Shown here in pieces: positions 21,834-33,484 of a stretch of DNA of 64,000 bases. The notes beneath the pieces were generated by a model that had not been told where the DNA came from, made no database searches, and saw only the letters and a program-made list of their open reading frames with translations. Both the position numbers and the translations under genes were made by a program. Source of the stretch: Spinacia oleracea (Eukaryota; Streptophyta; Magnoliopsida; Caryophyllales; Amaranthaceae); the NCBI RefSeq assembly GCF_020520425.1, contig NC_079491.1:8171143-8235142 (forward strand), in the 5' to 3' direction. Position 1 is the first letter of the stretch, and each line of letters opens with the position of its first letter.

Positions 21834-22109
21834 CAGAGGCGGAGATAGGGGGGCGGCCCCCCCCCCAACAATTTTAAAAAAGACTAATATATAGTAATAA
21901 ATACTAAAATATATCACTAAATGCTACTTGCCTTAGTGGTTATTTCTGGTTTAATATCACATTTATACTTGTTAATCTAGGATTCAAATCCTTATACCAT
22001 ACCTTTTCTTTTTAGTTTTAATTTTTTTTCCTCGCCATCCCTTATTTTTAGTTCCATTTTTTTTCTCGCCCCCCAATGTTGAAATGTTGAATTCCTGGCT
22101 CCGCCACTG
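21834..22109. mobile_element. hAT-type MITE (276 bp)
   Basis: It begins cagaggcggagatagg and ends cctggctccgccactg, the CAGxGGCGGAGCCAGG terminus typical of plant hAT MITEs. The flanks tatgtaaa (21826-21833) and tatgtata (22110-22117) form an 8-bp duplication with one mismatch. The interior includes ccttagtggttatt and aggattcaaatcc, which look like Pol III A and B boxes. Confidence 0.85.
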
Positions 22110-22887
22110 TATGTATATGGTTAACGCATTAATTAATTTAGGAGTGAAGGACAAAATCACTCGTTAACCGATAATGAACAAAAGGAATGAACAAAAAATT
22201 CCATATTGGTGTCTGGAAAGTAATCCGTAGAAACTAAAACTCTAGAAGGGTATCCAAGAGGAATTAAAGAAAAAAAAAACAGGCGTTCAAAAGTTTAATT
22301 TAGAGTGATTTTAATCATTTTATAGGTTTGGTGAAATAGATTCATAGAATCATATCCCTCTTTAGTCTTTATGTACACAAGTATATTGCTAAAGTAGAAT
22401 GCTAAAGGGTAATTAACAAGATCGATCGGAAAAGATTCTTCTACGGCATTCTTTTACCACATCACCATACAAATGACTTTATGCTCCCTAAATTCCCAAT
22501 ACAAATGAATTTGATTCTTACTCTCTCGAATTATGCATAAGTAAAAGTTATAAAAAAATTGATATTTAAAAGGTATGTGCCGATACGAATTGAACAAGAT
22601 CCTATATGATCACATATTTTTCTTACGTATATGTTACAAAAGATGGTTAAATGCACAATATAAATAGCGTAAAAGTCAAAATAAAGCGATATTTGTGGAA
22701 CAGAGGACATAATATAGTTTTGTTTAGGGTTTTTATAACGAGTGTTCAAGGATACTTGTTTAAACGTCGGCTAATATGTAACCATTTTAGCAATTTATCT
22801 ATTGTGCATGTTATCATAAGAATCAAAACTCCAACATCATTTTCAGTCAAATTTGTACGGAGTATATGGTAACAAATTGTAACAATG
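22110..22887. other. AT-rich stretch without recognised genes
   Basis: Only overlapping short ORFs on both strands, without protein character. No bounded element seen. Confidence 0.5.
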
Positions 22888-22904
22888 ATCACGAATGTAT
22901 ATTT

Positions 22905-23047
22905 TTTTTGGTTTTTTGGCTGCGAATGATTTGGGTGCGAATGAGCCACAAGGACAATTAAATTACAAATTGAGACGTGAGGATTCGAATCTGAGACCTA
23001 TTATACACATGACCTCAGTTTTAACAACTAGATCAAGACCTCATTGT
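22905..23047 (-). mobile_element. tRNA-derived SINE, family 3, copy 1 (143 bp)
   Basis: On the minus strand it reads gaggtcttgatctagttgtt (A-box region), a B-box-like AGATTCGAATCC, then a body ending in A-rich sequence. The flanks atcacgaatgtatattt (22888-22904) and atcatgaatatatattt (23048-23064) form a 17-bp duplication with two mismatches. Non-coding. Confidence 0.75.
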
Positions 23048-23370
23048 ATCATGAATATATATTTGTATATGTGATTGTTTTTCCAATTGTTTTTTGACAA
23101 CGTTTATGATGATACTTCTCCCGCCTACGAGTATGTGTTCACCGTCAGTATATTTTCAATCGATCTTTGCCCATCTCTACTCTAGACATATACGAAGTAC
23201 TACGTAGTTATTAGTTGTAATTATGCATATTCATGGAAAAGACTTATATTTGGGGCATTTGGAATATAGTTGCATTGTTTATGGACATTGACATATTATC
23301 CGTGCCTTTCCTTGCTTATCCACATTATCTCATTGCAAATTTGCACGTAAAGATTTTTATTTAATTATTT

Positions 23371-23475
23371 AATTTTTTTTATGCGATTGAGACACAAGCT
23401 AGAGAAATACAAATTATAAATGGAGTTAGAGATACGAACCTGAGACCCTCCCACTATGACAAAACCTCATTGGTA
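23371..23475 (-). mobile_element. tRNA-derived SINE-like sequence, family 3, copy 2
   Basis: On the minus strand: ccaatgaggttttgtcatag, then CAGGTTCGTATCTC (B-box-like), then a body ending cgcataaaaaaaatt. The arrangement and several words match the copy at 22905. The duplication is not clear, so the boundaries are approximate. Confidence 0.6.
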
Positions 23476-24117
23476 TGAACTTTATTAATATACCTAAAAC
23501 GAAATAAAGTATGTTACGTAATGCATCTGTTATATATACGAGAAATCTACTACGAAGTATGTACGATAAAAGTTTGCATGAGAGTAATCACCTAGAAACA
23601 AAATCTAAAACATCTGATAACATCGTTGTTGGTAGAACGTAACATTATATCATATATGTTGGGAAAATACTAGGTAGAATTAGAACAATTAAAAAGCAAG
23701 AAAAATAAAGTTTGGAAATGACGCATGAAATGAAGAAAGCAAAGAAGGAAGCAGCCATTTGGTATAGTGGGAGATTGTCAAACAAATAAAGGAAGATGCA
23801 AATTTACATTAACAAAAACGAAAAAGCTAAATGTACAAGACAAACGTACAGGAGAAAACGACGTCGTGTCTTCCAATGAAGTAAGACGACAATGTCCTAT
23901 GTTATTTTGTCTTCCACTCTTACAAAGCTCATCCTACATCGGTGTAAAAGACATTTATATGTTAAATCATGTTTAAGTGTGTGCTTAATCATATTATTGA
24001 AACTTTTTTCTATAGTTATTTATTCTATTTTGAACTTATTTTTATTTTTATTATGAATATGTATTACGCAAATTTGACGGATTTTTAGGCAAAATCCATC
24101 ATAAGATAAAAGAACTA

Positions 24118-24375
24118 CTTCCTCCGTTCCACAATAGATGCATCATTTCTCATTTGCGCACTATTCATCAATGAACTTTGACAACCTTTTTTTCACTGTT
24201 TTGTAAGAAAAAACATATTCAAGTGAAATCTTGTTAAATTCGTATTAATGCAAGGATTCCAAATATCAACTTCATATAATTTTTACTTATACGCATTTAG
24301 AGATATTAATGTTCAAATAAGCGCGTTGACATACGTGCAATAGGAAATGATGCATCTATTGTGGAACGGAGGAAG
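24118..24375. mobile_element. Stowaway-like MITE, family C (258 bp)
   Basis: It begins cttcctccgttccacaatag and ends ctattgtggaacggaggaag, with TIRs of about 31 bp and TA flanks. The interior is unlike families A and B. No coding capacity. Confidence 0.9.
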
Positions 24376-25526
24376 TACATAGTACAGATTACTTGTAAAA
24401 CATTTGGGTTTTAAAGGTACGGAACAGTAAAAGTTCTTATATAATATTTGATGTTTTTAGTGGAGGAAGTGTCACGGAAAGAAAATGTTAAGCCCAAGAT
24501 TATCTCAATAAGAAACTATAGGTAGAGACAACTTTTTTCCTTCTTAATTATAAATGTTCATTTAGAATATAATTTCATAAAAATGTGTTTAATGCTTATC
24601 CATAACCCAAACAACCCCTTTTAAAATAAGGTAATGAAAGTGGTTGATTGATTATTATAAACTATGAGTACTTCATATTTTGAAATGTTTAGATATCAAT
24701 GTGTATCTACTATCTAGCATAATCTAGCAAGCCGATCCATGTTAAAAAATAGGTCTTTTATGAGACTATCACATATATAAATGTTGATGTCAGCATTAAA
24801 GCTACAACTATTTGATTAGAAAGTATAATTTATACTACGTAATATATACAATATCATAACTATTATATTTGATCACAATGTATATTTATTTGATAAGAAG
24901 TTGGTTTTGTACATAAAACCTTTATAAATAAGTTTTTATATACCAGAAATGGACATATGTATGCAAATTGATTGATTGGGTTATCTTGATTTTGAATCTT
25001 ACGCATCCAATTCATTCTAATTTGATAATAACATTAGATTATTGAGTAGGTCATGAAATTATGAGACAAGCCAATTAGATGGAAAGGACAATTGTGAACG
25101 TGTGAGGATAATAGGGGTTTCTCACATGCGACAACACACTTATGATGAACTACACACTTTGAGGGGAAGCTCAGTGGTGGCGTGTGTGACTTCAGATGGG
25201 TCCTAAGTCCTAACACATTGCAAACATCATATTTTTTTCACGCTTGTCAAAATGATTTTCGGTTGTTAAACCATATCAAAAATTTCTTGAAGCTCGATCT
25301 CTCCACCGGATGAACCATATCTAATAAAGATGCTTCCAGGCCGTCCAATCGAGGTGCGTACGAATCTCCAGTCGAGGGTAGTTTACTTACTTAGCCTTAC
25401 GAGCGTTCTTTCTATCTACTATTATCTAAAAATAATCAAGTTATTAATGACTAGATCAAGGATCAAGGGAGATCTCGTCTTGCTACGTTCTCTTCGTCTT
25501 ATTTTTATCTTTATCGGCACGTCTTC
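24376..25526. other. AT-rich intergenic stretch
   Basis: No gene, RNA or element recognised. Short ORFs only. Confidence 0.5.
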
Positions 25527-25589
25527 TGTGAGACCAGTCACACCATCAACTTGATGGTGTGACGAGCACGAAACCAATAGGGTACTTCC

Positions 25590-27128
25590 CTTAAAACTAT
25601 ATAAAAAAAAGTAATAGATCTAAATTATAGAAGTAACGTACCTAAACTAAAAAAGTAACTCCTCTAAAATTATAATAAAAAAGTAACATGTGTAAACTAT
25701 AGAAGTAACATACCTGAATTAAAAATGTACCTCCCCTAAAACTATTCCGTATAAAAAAAAGTAACATGTCTAAACTTATAGAAGTAACATACTTAAACTA
25801 AAAAAGTATCTCATCTAAAATTATAAAAAAAAGTAACATGTCTAAACTATAGAAGTAACATACCTAAACTAAAAAAAATACCTCCTCTAAAATTATTAAA
25901 AAAAAGTAACATGTCTAAACTCTAGAAGTAACATACCTAAACTAAGAAGGTATCTCCCCTAAAACTACTCCGTATAAAAAAAGTAACATGTATAAACTAT
26001 AGAAATAACATACCTAAACTAAAAAAAGTACTTCCTCTAAAATTATATATATAAAAAAAGTAACATGTCTAAACTATTGAAGTAACATACCTAAACTAAG
26101 AAGGTATCTCCCCTAAAACTACTCCGTATAAAAAAAGTAACATGTATAAACTATAGAAGTAACATATCTAAACTAAAAATACTTCCTCTAAAATTAAAAA
26201 AAAAAAAGTAACATGTCTAAACACTGCCGCTCCTCCTCTTTTTTCTCTCCTTTTTCTCTCTTCCTCTTTCAAAACCCTAATTTTCTAAGGGCTACCACCA
26301 ACCATTAGGTTGATGGCAATCCCTCTTTTTCTTGTTTTTTCATAGCTTTTGACTTCATGTTCGAAATAAAAACTCCATTCTCTCCCTATTGGAGAGTTTT
26401 TTTACCCATTCATTGGGTTATCTATATCCATTTATTGAGTTTTATCTCTCTCCTTGTGAGAGCTTGGGGCCATGTTTTTAATTTCGCAGAAAAAGTTGAT
26501 TTATTGATGAAGATTTGTGCGGGATTACAACGGAAGTCATTCTTACGTCTACAATCAATTGAATCGGATTTAATTCAATACCAAAGCTACAACAGATCGA
26601 AAGACCCCCTCGTTGAAGGCTGTATTAAACAGCGATGTGAAAGAGGGTATTCATCATTGTCAGATCTCATCTACAACGATCGTGGTTTTGACGGATTAGA
26701 ATTTTATTTGATCCAAATTGTTTTGTATTTGTTAGTTTTGATTTCTATTGTAGATGTCTTATGACTATTTTATCAATGAACTCATTTATACCTTCAAAAA
26801 AAAAAAAGGTAACATGTCTAAACTATAGAAGTAACAAACCTAAACTAAGAAGGTATATCCCCTAAAACTACTCCGTATAAAAAAAGTAACATGTATAAAC
26901 CGTAGAAGTAGCATACCTAAACTAAAAAAAATACTTCCTCTAAAATTAAAAAAAAAAAATAACATGTCTAAACTATAGAAGTAACATACCTAAACTAAGA
27001 AGGTATCTCCCCTGAAACTACTCCGTATAAAAAAAGTACATGTATAAACTATAGAAGTAACATACCTAAACTAAAAAAAGTACCTCCTCTAAAATTATAT
27101 AAAAAAAAGTAACATGCCTAAACTATAG
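25590..27128 (+). repeat. Minisatellite, alternating 72- and 77-bp units
   Basis: The word gtaacatgt recurs at 25683, 25761, 25833, 25906, 25983, 26060, 26137 and 26208, then at 26809, 26886, about 26960, about 27037 and 27109. In its second half two unit types alternate. A short type has tacctcctctaaaatta and a long type has ggtatctcccctaaaactac and tccgtata, giving an approximately 150-bp dimer. Each unit also has ctaaactatagaagtaacat. The array is split by the insertion at 26223-26808. Confidence 0.9.
26223..26808 (+). mobile_element. Poly(A)-tailed retro-insertion of unknown origin (586 bp)
   Basis: The 15-bp word gtaacatgtctaaac flanks the insert (26208-26222 and 26809-26823), and the insert ends in about 12 A. 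It begins with a pyrimidine-rich 5'-UTR-like stretch (ctcctcctcttttttctctc... aaccctaattttctaagggc). It then has an ORF at 26357-26764 (135 codons, starting MFEIKTPFSPYWRVFLPIHW) that I do not recognise. It has no Pol III boxes. It could be a processed host transcript, a non-autonomous LINE relative with LINE-like 5' and 3' ends, or a retrocopy of a non-coding RNA. The duplicated word is also part of the repeat, so the duplication alone is weaker evidence than usual. Confidence 0.65.
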
Positions 27129-27259
27129 AAGTAGCATACCTAAATTCGCAAGTGTAAACTGGTCTCACCATCAACTGATGGTGAGATCAGTCTCATATAA
27201 GAATTTGGGTATTTTTATTGTTTACTCTGTATTATTGATTTTATCTTACAATTAAACTA

Positions 27260-27517
27260 CTCCCTTTGTCCCTAAATACACGCACCGGTTTGACTTTTTG
27301 AACTATTCACATAATTCACTTTGACCCTATTTTATTTCTAGTATACGAAAACAAAAGTTAGCATATAATATATTGTTGGCTTCATCTTAACATATATTTT
27401 CAAAATATTAATATTTCATAAGTTTTTATAATATGTAGTTAAAGATATTGGTGGTCAAAGTTGTGCATTTGCAAGCGTGTCGACTCGAACCGGTGCGAGT
27501 ATTCTGGGACAGAGGGA
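27260..27517 (+). mobile_element. Stowaway-like MITE, family A copy 3 (258 bp)
   Basis: It begins ctccctttgtccctaaatac and ends ttctgggacagagggag, with TA flanks. The interior matches the copies at 10396 and 13095, with a small deletion after ggcttcatctta. Confidence 0.9.
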
Positions 27518-29203
27518 GTATATAGGAAAATTTCATATTAGAGTAAGATCAAATTTTACCAGAAAAATAAAAAACACTCACATAAAATATTCAGATCAGG
27601 AAATTTTAGCCCAGATTAAAAAGAATCGGGCCAACAAACTAGAAAAATTAGACCAAACCAGATAAAGAGAACATAGCCCAATATATGAGAGTTGTTCCAA
27701 ATTAAAAGATATGTTTTCGTATTGAAGTTGACTAATCTAAGAGAAATACTATTCATTCCACTTGAGTCCCGACTTGATTCATATTCAGATAGTCGAGTTA
27801 AATATATAAACATTAGATAAAAGAGTCGCCTACAACCTCGATCATCACTTGTTCTTTCTTAGGATCCTCTTTAACTTAGAAATCCTTTTGTGCCTCTTTG
27901 CCATGCTTCTATAACTTTCCTAATTAAAGCTGAAACAAATAGGGCCAAAAATGTTGTGTTATATTTGAGATATTTTAAACCAAATGATGATTATGTCAAA
28001 TTTTGTCTTAATTAGGTTTCAACATCAAGATTACATTGCAAAGTTGACTTTAAGCACATAAACCTTTCTTCAATAACAACTACCCCTACATGCATAACAA
28101 AGGACATGACGCAATTCAAGATTACAATTAATACAAGCTCCCATCTTTTCCATACTCATGTAAATGACCTAGAGGGAGCTATGAAATGTTTTGTTACACT
28201 TCCTCCGTTCCTCGTATTTGTTATTCCTATGTATTTTTCCTTTCGAAAAAATTGGTACTCCTTAATATTGTAGGGTTAAGCACGTGCAGTTGGAAATCTT
28301 AGATCTCGGTCAGGATCAGAGCAGTCGTTCATGCGAATACTGGAATTTCTGTAGGCAAGCAGCTCCCCTCATTTTGTGGATAGTAGAACTTCCTATGCTC
28401 ATATCAGCTAAACATCTGTACTGCGTAGTTTTTACATCATAGGATATTAGAATTCGCATGAATTAGAATATCAGCCAAACAACACCGGCCCAACAACCAC
28501 GAGTTTTTCATGATTATCTACGAGGTAACCAACTAACCATACAAGAATCATTAAAAACCTAAAGATTAGAGGAGCCAAGGAAGACTGAAGGAGCCAAAAG
28601 AAGACTAATTAACGTGATACTCTAAACAACAATAATGTGTCTAACTGAAATTTTCTTGATTTGCATGTAAAAATTAAACAAAAAATAATTAATTATCAGT
28701 AAAATTTTATTAACCCAATAAGATTAGATATTATTAGCATCAAAATACTGCATCCCAGTCACGTGACAATCACTACCACCACCACAATGCACTAATAACG
28801 GACCCAAGGTTTTGCCTTTTACCCAAACTTTTATGATAAAATTCTGAAGAATCTTTCCATGTAATCAACCTGAATTAACCAGTATAACTTACCCTAAATA
28901 GTAAGCTTTAGCTCTGATTATAAACATTCCAGATGATCTGATCCCATCTTTCTGTCCTTAATTAAGTATTTTTACAGCTCACTGATCTTATTCACATGGG
29001 ACTAGGGGTACACCTGTAATTATACCCTACCATAACTTCAAAGTGATAAAAATAAACAGTTATATGATGTTGTCATACTTATATACAACTCGTTTTGCGT
29101 GCATCATATGCGCCAATCACCAGTTCACCACAGCATAGTTCGTATCCATTGCGTCTCAGATTACTTGCTTCATTTCTGTTTCTGGGTATCTAAAAGTAGG
29201 GGT
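27518..29203. other. Intergenic stretch upstream of the GC-rich repeat
   Basis: No gene. An isolated Stowaway-like end (acttcctccgttcctcgtat) lies at 28199-28220 without a partner, presumably a truncated MITE. The rest is featureless AT-rich DNA. Confidence 0.45.
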
Positions 29204-29420
29204 GGTCAAAATTTAGGCAGGGCCGGACTTCAACACAAAAAACTTATGACCAAACCATAAATTTGGTACGGGTTTTATGTGCCAAAATGGGTTTTTTGGG
29301 TTTTTCGGGCCGGGTTTGGTAAAAATTGTATTTAAGGTTGCCCAAACCGCCCAAACCAGCACTTTTTTCAGATTGGGCCGAGTCAGGCCAACAGGGCGGC
29401 CTATAGTTGATCAGGCCTAC
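29204..29420. repeat. Degenerate GGGCC-rich dispersed repeat
   Basis: Phrases such as ggggtggtcaaaatttaggc, agggccgg, tcgggccgggtttgg and attgggccgagtcaggcc mark a purine/GGCC-rich dispersed repeat. Related blocks occur at 9165-9230 and 61282-61600. Short local repetition, no coding frame. Confidence 0.45.
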
Positions 29421-29667
29421 CTCAAAGTATTTGCCTAAAAAGAAGGATGGTTTTTTACCACTTATTTTTTCTGAACTCTACTATTTTTATCGAAATAAAC
29501 AAAAGAGCGTACACCAGGTGCACCGTGCAAATGGGATTTTGCAATATTATTACTTTATTAGTAGTATTAAGTATTAACACATGGGTCAAGTCTTGTAATT
29601 AGTAAAAAAACAGCTGGGCATGCATTAACTTCTGAATTACTACTAAAAACTCTTGGTGGGTGCTGAC

Positions 29668-29674
29668 TATAAAG
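29668..29674 (+). promoter_or_regulatory. Putative TATA box of the DUF4228 gene
   Basis: TATAAAG lies about 120 bp upstream of the ATG at 29794 and is followed by a GA-rich leader (gagaggaggagagagagagc), typical of plant core promoters and 5' UTRs. Confidence 0.55.
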
Positions 29675-29793
29675 AGAGGAGGAGAGAGAGAGCAAGGGGA
29701 AAGAAGAAGTGGGTACTTACAGAAAAAAATAGCCTGCCTTGTTTCTGGTCTTTTGAAACTCTCTGAACCAGGAGGAGAGAGAAACAGAGAAAG

Positions 29794-30981
29794 ATGGGAA
29801 ATTGCCAAGCCATAGATGCAGCAACACTAGTAATCCAACACCCAAGTGGTAAGGTTGATAAACTATACTGGTCTGTTCCTGCAAGTGAAATCATGAAGAT
29901 GAACCCTGGTCATTATGTTGCTCTTCTTATCACCACCACCATCTGCCACACCACAAACAACACCACCACCACCAACAACAACAACACCAACAACAACAAA
30001 AACAACAACCAGAAAAACAACAACAACAGCCAGAAAAACAGCAGCAAAGGCAGTGACAACAAAAACAACAGTCAGAAAAACAGCAGCAAAGGCAGTGACA
30101 ACAAAAACAGCACCACCGGCACAGCCACCGGAGATGGGCGGAATACGGTGCGGATAACTCGAGTTAAGCTGCTTCGGCCAACGGAAACTTTGGCTTTGGG
30201 TCATGTTTATAGGCTAATCAGCACTCAAGGTTTGTTGTTAAGTTTTTTTCTGCTTACTTTTTATGTCAGATTGGTGTATTAAGGAAAACATGTTGATATT
30301 TTGTGTTTTGTTGGGATTTTTACAGAAGTTATGAAGGGTTTGGTGGCAAAGAAACAGGCAAAGATGAGGAAGAATGGTATAGAATTAACAGACTCAGAAG
30401 GACTCAAAGAAGCTGAGAAATTAGCTAAAAGATCTCAGCAAGAAAAGACTCATCAGGTAATTAATTAGTCCATTCCATTTTTCTTTTTTAAGTTTTGCAG
30501 TCTAAAAAATATAATTAATGGCAAATAATTGTTCATAAACACTAAAAGGAAATTCAAAATTTATGATGTACAGTAGTTGACTTTGTCCTTTCCAATTTTC
30601 CCGAGGTTAGAAGAAACAAAATAACTTGAATTAATTCAGACATCATGAATATTATTTTGCTGGAGTTTCAGAGATAAGTCATATCAGCCAAAACCCATTA
30701 TCTCCATGTCCTGGTTCCCCTGTTCATTTAAGCAGTGAACAGAATCAATCAAGGAATCCCATTTTTAAATTATTCACCAGCATTTTTCTAGACGAAAAAC
30801 AACAGTTTTGGGACCTAAATCTTGCATCCTTGATTTATATTCTTATCTAAAATTAAATTATAATTTTCAGGTTAGTAGACATGGACATCGATCCAGAACA
30901 CCATCAGCTTCAAATGGAGGAACAGCAAAACCAAAAAACTGGCAGCCATCCCTGCACAGCATTTCTGAAGCTGCAAGCTGA
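29794..30981 (+). CDS. DUF4228 (PADRE) domain protein, three exons, 225 aa
   Basis: Exons 29794-30229, 30326-30456 and 30871-30981, with GT-AG introns of 96 and 414 bp, give 226 codons including TGA. The protein opens MGNCQAIDAATLVIQHPSGK, continues WSVPASEIMKMNPGHYVALL, and later has RITRVKLLRPTETLALGHVY and RLISTQEVMKGLVAKKQAKM. These are the conserved blocks of plant DUF4228/PADRE proteins, a family associated with pathogen and abiotic stress responses but of unknown biochemistry. Gly2 and Cys4 are candidates for N-acylation and would place it at membranes (inference). Residues of about 52-112 form an Asn/Thr/Ser/Lys-rich insertion. The C-terminus is Lys/Arg/Ser-rich (VSRHGHRSRTPS) and ends SLHSISEAAS. 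The start is clear from the family MGNC opening. A possible poly(A) signal (aataaaa) lies near 31333. Confidence 0.92.
30030..30118 (+). repeat. In-frame 42-bp duplication inside the DUF4228 exon 1
   Basis: Two copies of a 42-bp unit encode NSQKNSSKGSDNKN twice in tandem with near-identical codons. They follow a degenerate (AAC)n tract from about 29940. The length is a multiple of three, so the reading frame is preserved. Replication slippage is the likely origin. Confidence 0.8.
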
Positions 30982-33484
30982 TATTCTGGTATCAATAATT
31001 TCACATTTTCAACTAGGAAGAGAAACAGAGGATCAAGTCTCCATCATCCCATAAAAACACGAAAAATCGAAACGTTTAGAAGGTTCGAGTTTGGGAGGTT
31101 TAGTGAAGAACAAACCCGGGTCTTGAAGACGACGCCGACCCGAGTCATGCAGAAAAACTGTACATATTTGACAGAGGAAAAATGCAATTGACAATGTTGT
31201 ATCAGAAGTTGATCCTTGTTTCTCATAATTAATTAGGCTTTAATTCCCATGACAAATTTTCAACAATGGTAGGGGATAAATAATGAATTAGTTGTTAATT
31301 ATCTTTGATTTTTATTTTATTTTTGTCAAAAGAATAAAAATGTTGAAAAAAAGAGGAGAATTTGGTAAAGGATGCATAGTCGCTTTCCTCACACAAACCA
31401 TGCTCCACAACTTGAAACACAAAATTAGCAAAATGGGGTGTGCGTAAAGTATGGACCATCTTAAAAGTGAGACAGAAGCAAAGGAAATGGAATCAGGGCA
31501 TCCCTAAAGAAGAAAACAGGAAATAAGGAACTTGCAGAGCTTAATTATTTGGTAGCAATGAACATCCTTCCAGTTTTTCTTGCTTTTTTTTTTTATTGAG
31601 TTTGGTACATGAATAAACAATTACCAAAATTTTGGCTAATTTGAACCTAAAATAAGCAACTCCTGGTTTTTTATTTTGCGTAAATTAATATTTCACCCGT
31701 TTCTAAATAGTTGACCATATTGACTTTCCGTTTCAAAAAAGTAAGAGTATAAATCTGTGTGATACTCCGTACACTTAAAACGAGTAATGGGGAATTGATT
31801 TTGGCACTCCTTCTCCGGTTGCTCAAGTGCAGAAAATTCAGTTTAAAAGCTAATTTTCAGTGATCTTAATTTCAACAAAGAATCATAGGAAAAAAGTCTG
31901 CAAGTATCACTTCATTCTGTTTACTTTAATTTCCTAGCATTAAAACTTACCTAAAACTATTTAAACTCTTATCTGAACTTAAATTTAATTGAGATATAAA
32001 TTTGATAGCTCAATTTTAACTTATTAGGCTTCACCTGGAGTTAATTTTTCCTTAAAGTTAAAGTTTTTAAGGTCAAAAGACAAGGCCTATCTCCTAAGCA
32101 GCCTTATTTTACTGGGTAGAGTAACTTTTTCTTTTCTTTTTCTTAATTGGTTAAAGCTTAAAAGTGAAACCATTTTTTCTGGGTGCAAAATGGCACATAC
32201 AAAGCTACTCTAGGGGTTCATTCTGGTATCAGGAAGCATATTAGGGCTCCTTTACATCAGAATATCAACAGTGGTGAACTTATCTTAATGCTTTCCTCTG
32301 TCTGGTTTTAGTCGTCGCCTTCACCTATGTTACTCGGAATCTTAATTTCACATTTTCACGTCAAGTATCCATTCAGATTCTCAATAATTCAACATGGATT
32401 TGGACACCTAGGCTCTTTATTTTAAGCTAAAATCTTGAATTATTTATACGAGCCGAATACTTGATTTTTACCTAAGTCCGAGTAACATGATGCAATACAA
32501 AAGAAATTAAAATAAAGACAAAACTGTGGTTTATGATTCTCCTAGCAACTTGTAAATTCTATTTACAAATACATTTCAGACGTCTGTAAGAATTATCCTA
32601 CATTCCCAGCATTATATTGTTAACATCAAGCTAATACCAGATGCAACTCCAAGTATAAAATTCAGGAATACGCACTAAATCCGAATCAGAATAAACTTGG
32701 TTTAGGTTTTATAAAGGGGAAATCTAAACAGATTAATAAGATATCATCTAGATAAACTAAGAGATTCTAAATTAAGAATATTATGCAAATTAAGAATATT
32801 ATGTACATTTTTTGACTTCTAAACAGCCATCATAACCGAATTCATAACGTTCAAGTCGTTACTTCTCTCACTGTTTTCGGTTTTTCCGGGGTCTCTAAAG
32901 CTAAAAAAAAGCGTAGCTTTACTTTGGCTTTCTGCTGTGGGTTAACAAAAATGCATCGCTTTAGAAAGGACAACCACAACCAGCTAATTTGAAACACTTT
33001 GTAAGCATGAACAATTAGGTGCATAATGGTTGATTACTTTAAGAGCTAGCCCACAGCAGATAAACAAAAAATCCTAGATGTGGGCCAATTAATCTTATTC
33101 CATTACAAAAACCATATCTTTGTGAGTTATCATATAAAAATTTGTCCCTATACTCTAGGAAGAATATATGTATTAATAAGAGCATATAAATGATTATCAG
33201 CTGACTAAAAATTGCAATCATTGATGTTAACAAGCATGATATGAAGTTGATGACCATGCACATGCAATCATAGCTAGGAATCTTTGCTTTTCTTTACCTG
33301 ATTGATGAGCGTGGCTCAATGGTGTTCACGCCTTCAAATTTGGTCAAACACATCTCCGGTTAGCTCGGTCCTAGTTCCGCTGAAAAGGGTTTGTTTGTAA
33401 TGAGTATGCCACTCCAAAATGCTTCAAAAGTTATAAACTTTGTAGATTATGCAATGATCTCATATTATGGGCATTGACTAATGA
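30982..33484. other. Intergenic region between the DUF4228 and PPR genes
   Basis: The first part is the 3' UTR of the DUF4228 gene. A single MITE-like end (tttcacccgtttctaaatag) lies near 31690. No other gene or bounded element recognised. Confidence 0.5.

Larger units (their letters stand above)
25527..27197. mobile_element. Foldback-type element with hairpin termini and a minisatellite interior
   Basis: The left end (about 25527-25567: tgagaccagtcacaccatca, then ttgatggtgtgac) and the right end (about 27157-27197) are inverted copies of roughly 40 bp and 80 percent identity. Each end is itself a hairpin (tcacaccatcaa/ttgatggtgtga and tctcaccatca/tgatggtgaga). Between them lies a minisatellite interrupted by a retro-insertion. 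There is no coding gene. The termini resemble a known plant MITE type ending gagaccGTCTCATATAAG, recalled from memory. The exact duplication was not determined. Confidence 0.6.

Noticed and set aside
22888..23475. tRNA genes suggested by ggattcgaatctgag and agatacgaacctgag
   Set aside because: B-box-like words occur on the minus strand, but no cloverleaf, acceptor stem or anticodon arm can be formed. One copy has insertion duplications and an A-rich tail, so these are SINEs.
29667..29894. Minus ORFs upstream of the DUF4228 gene
   Set aside because: They are antisense to the GA-rich leader and exon 1, with low-complexity Ser/Leu/Pro composition.
29863..30204. 113-codon minus ORF and 80-codon Thr-rich plus ORF at the DUF4228 locus
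   Set aside because: Shadows of the AAC/ACC-rich exon. The MGNC frame has the family blocks on both sides of the repeat and proper splice sites.
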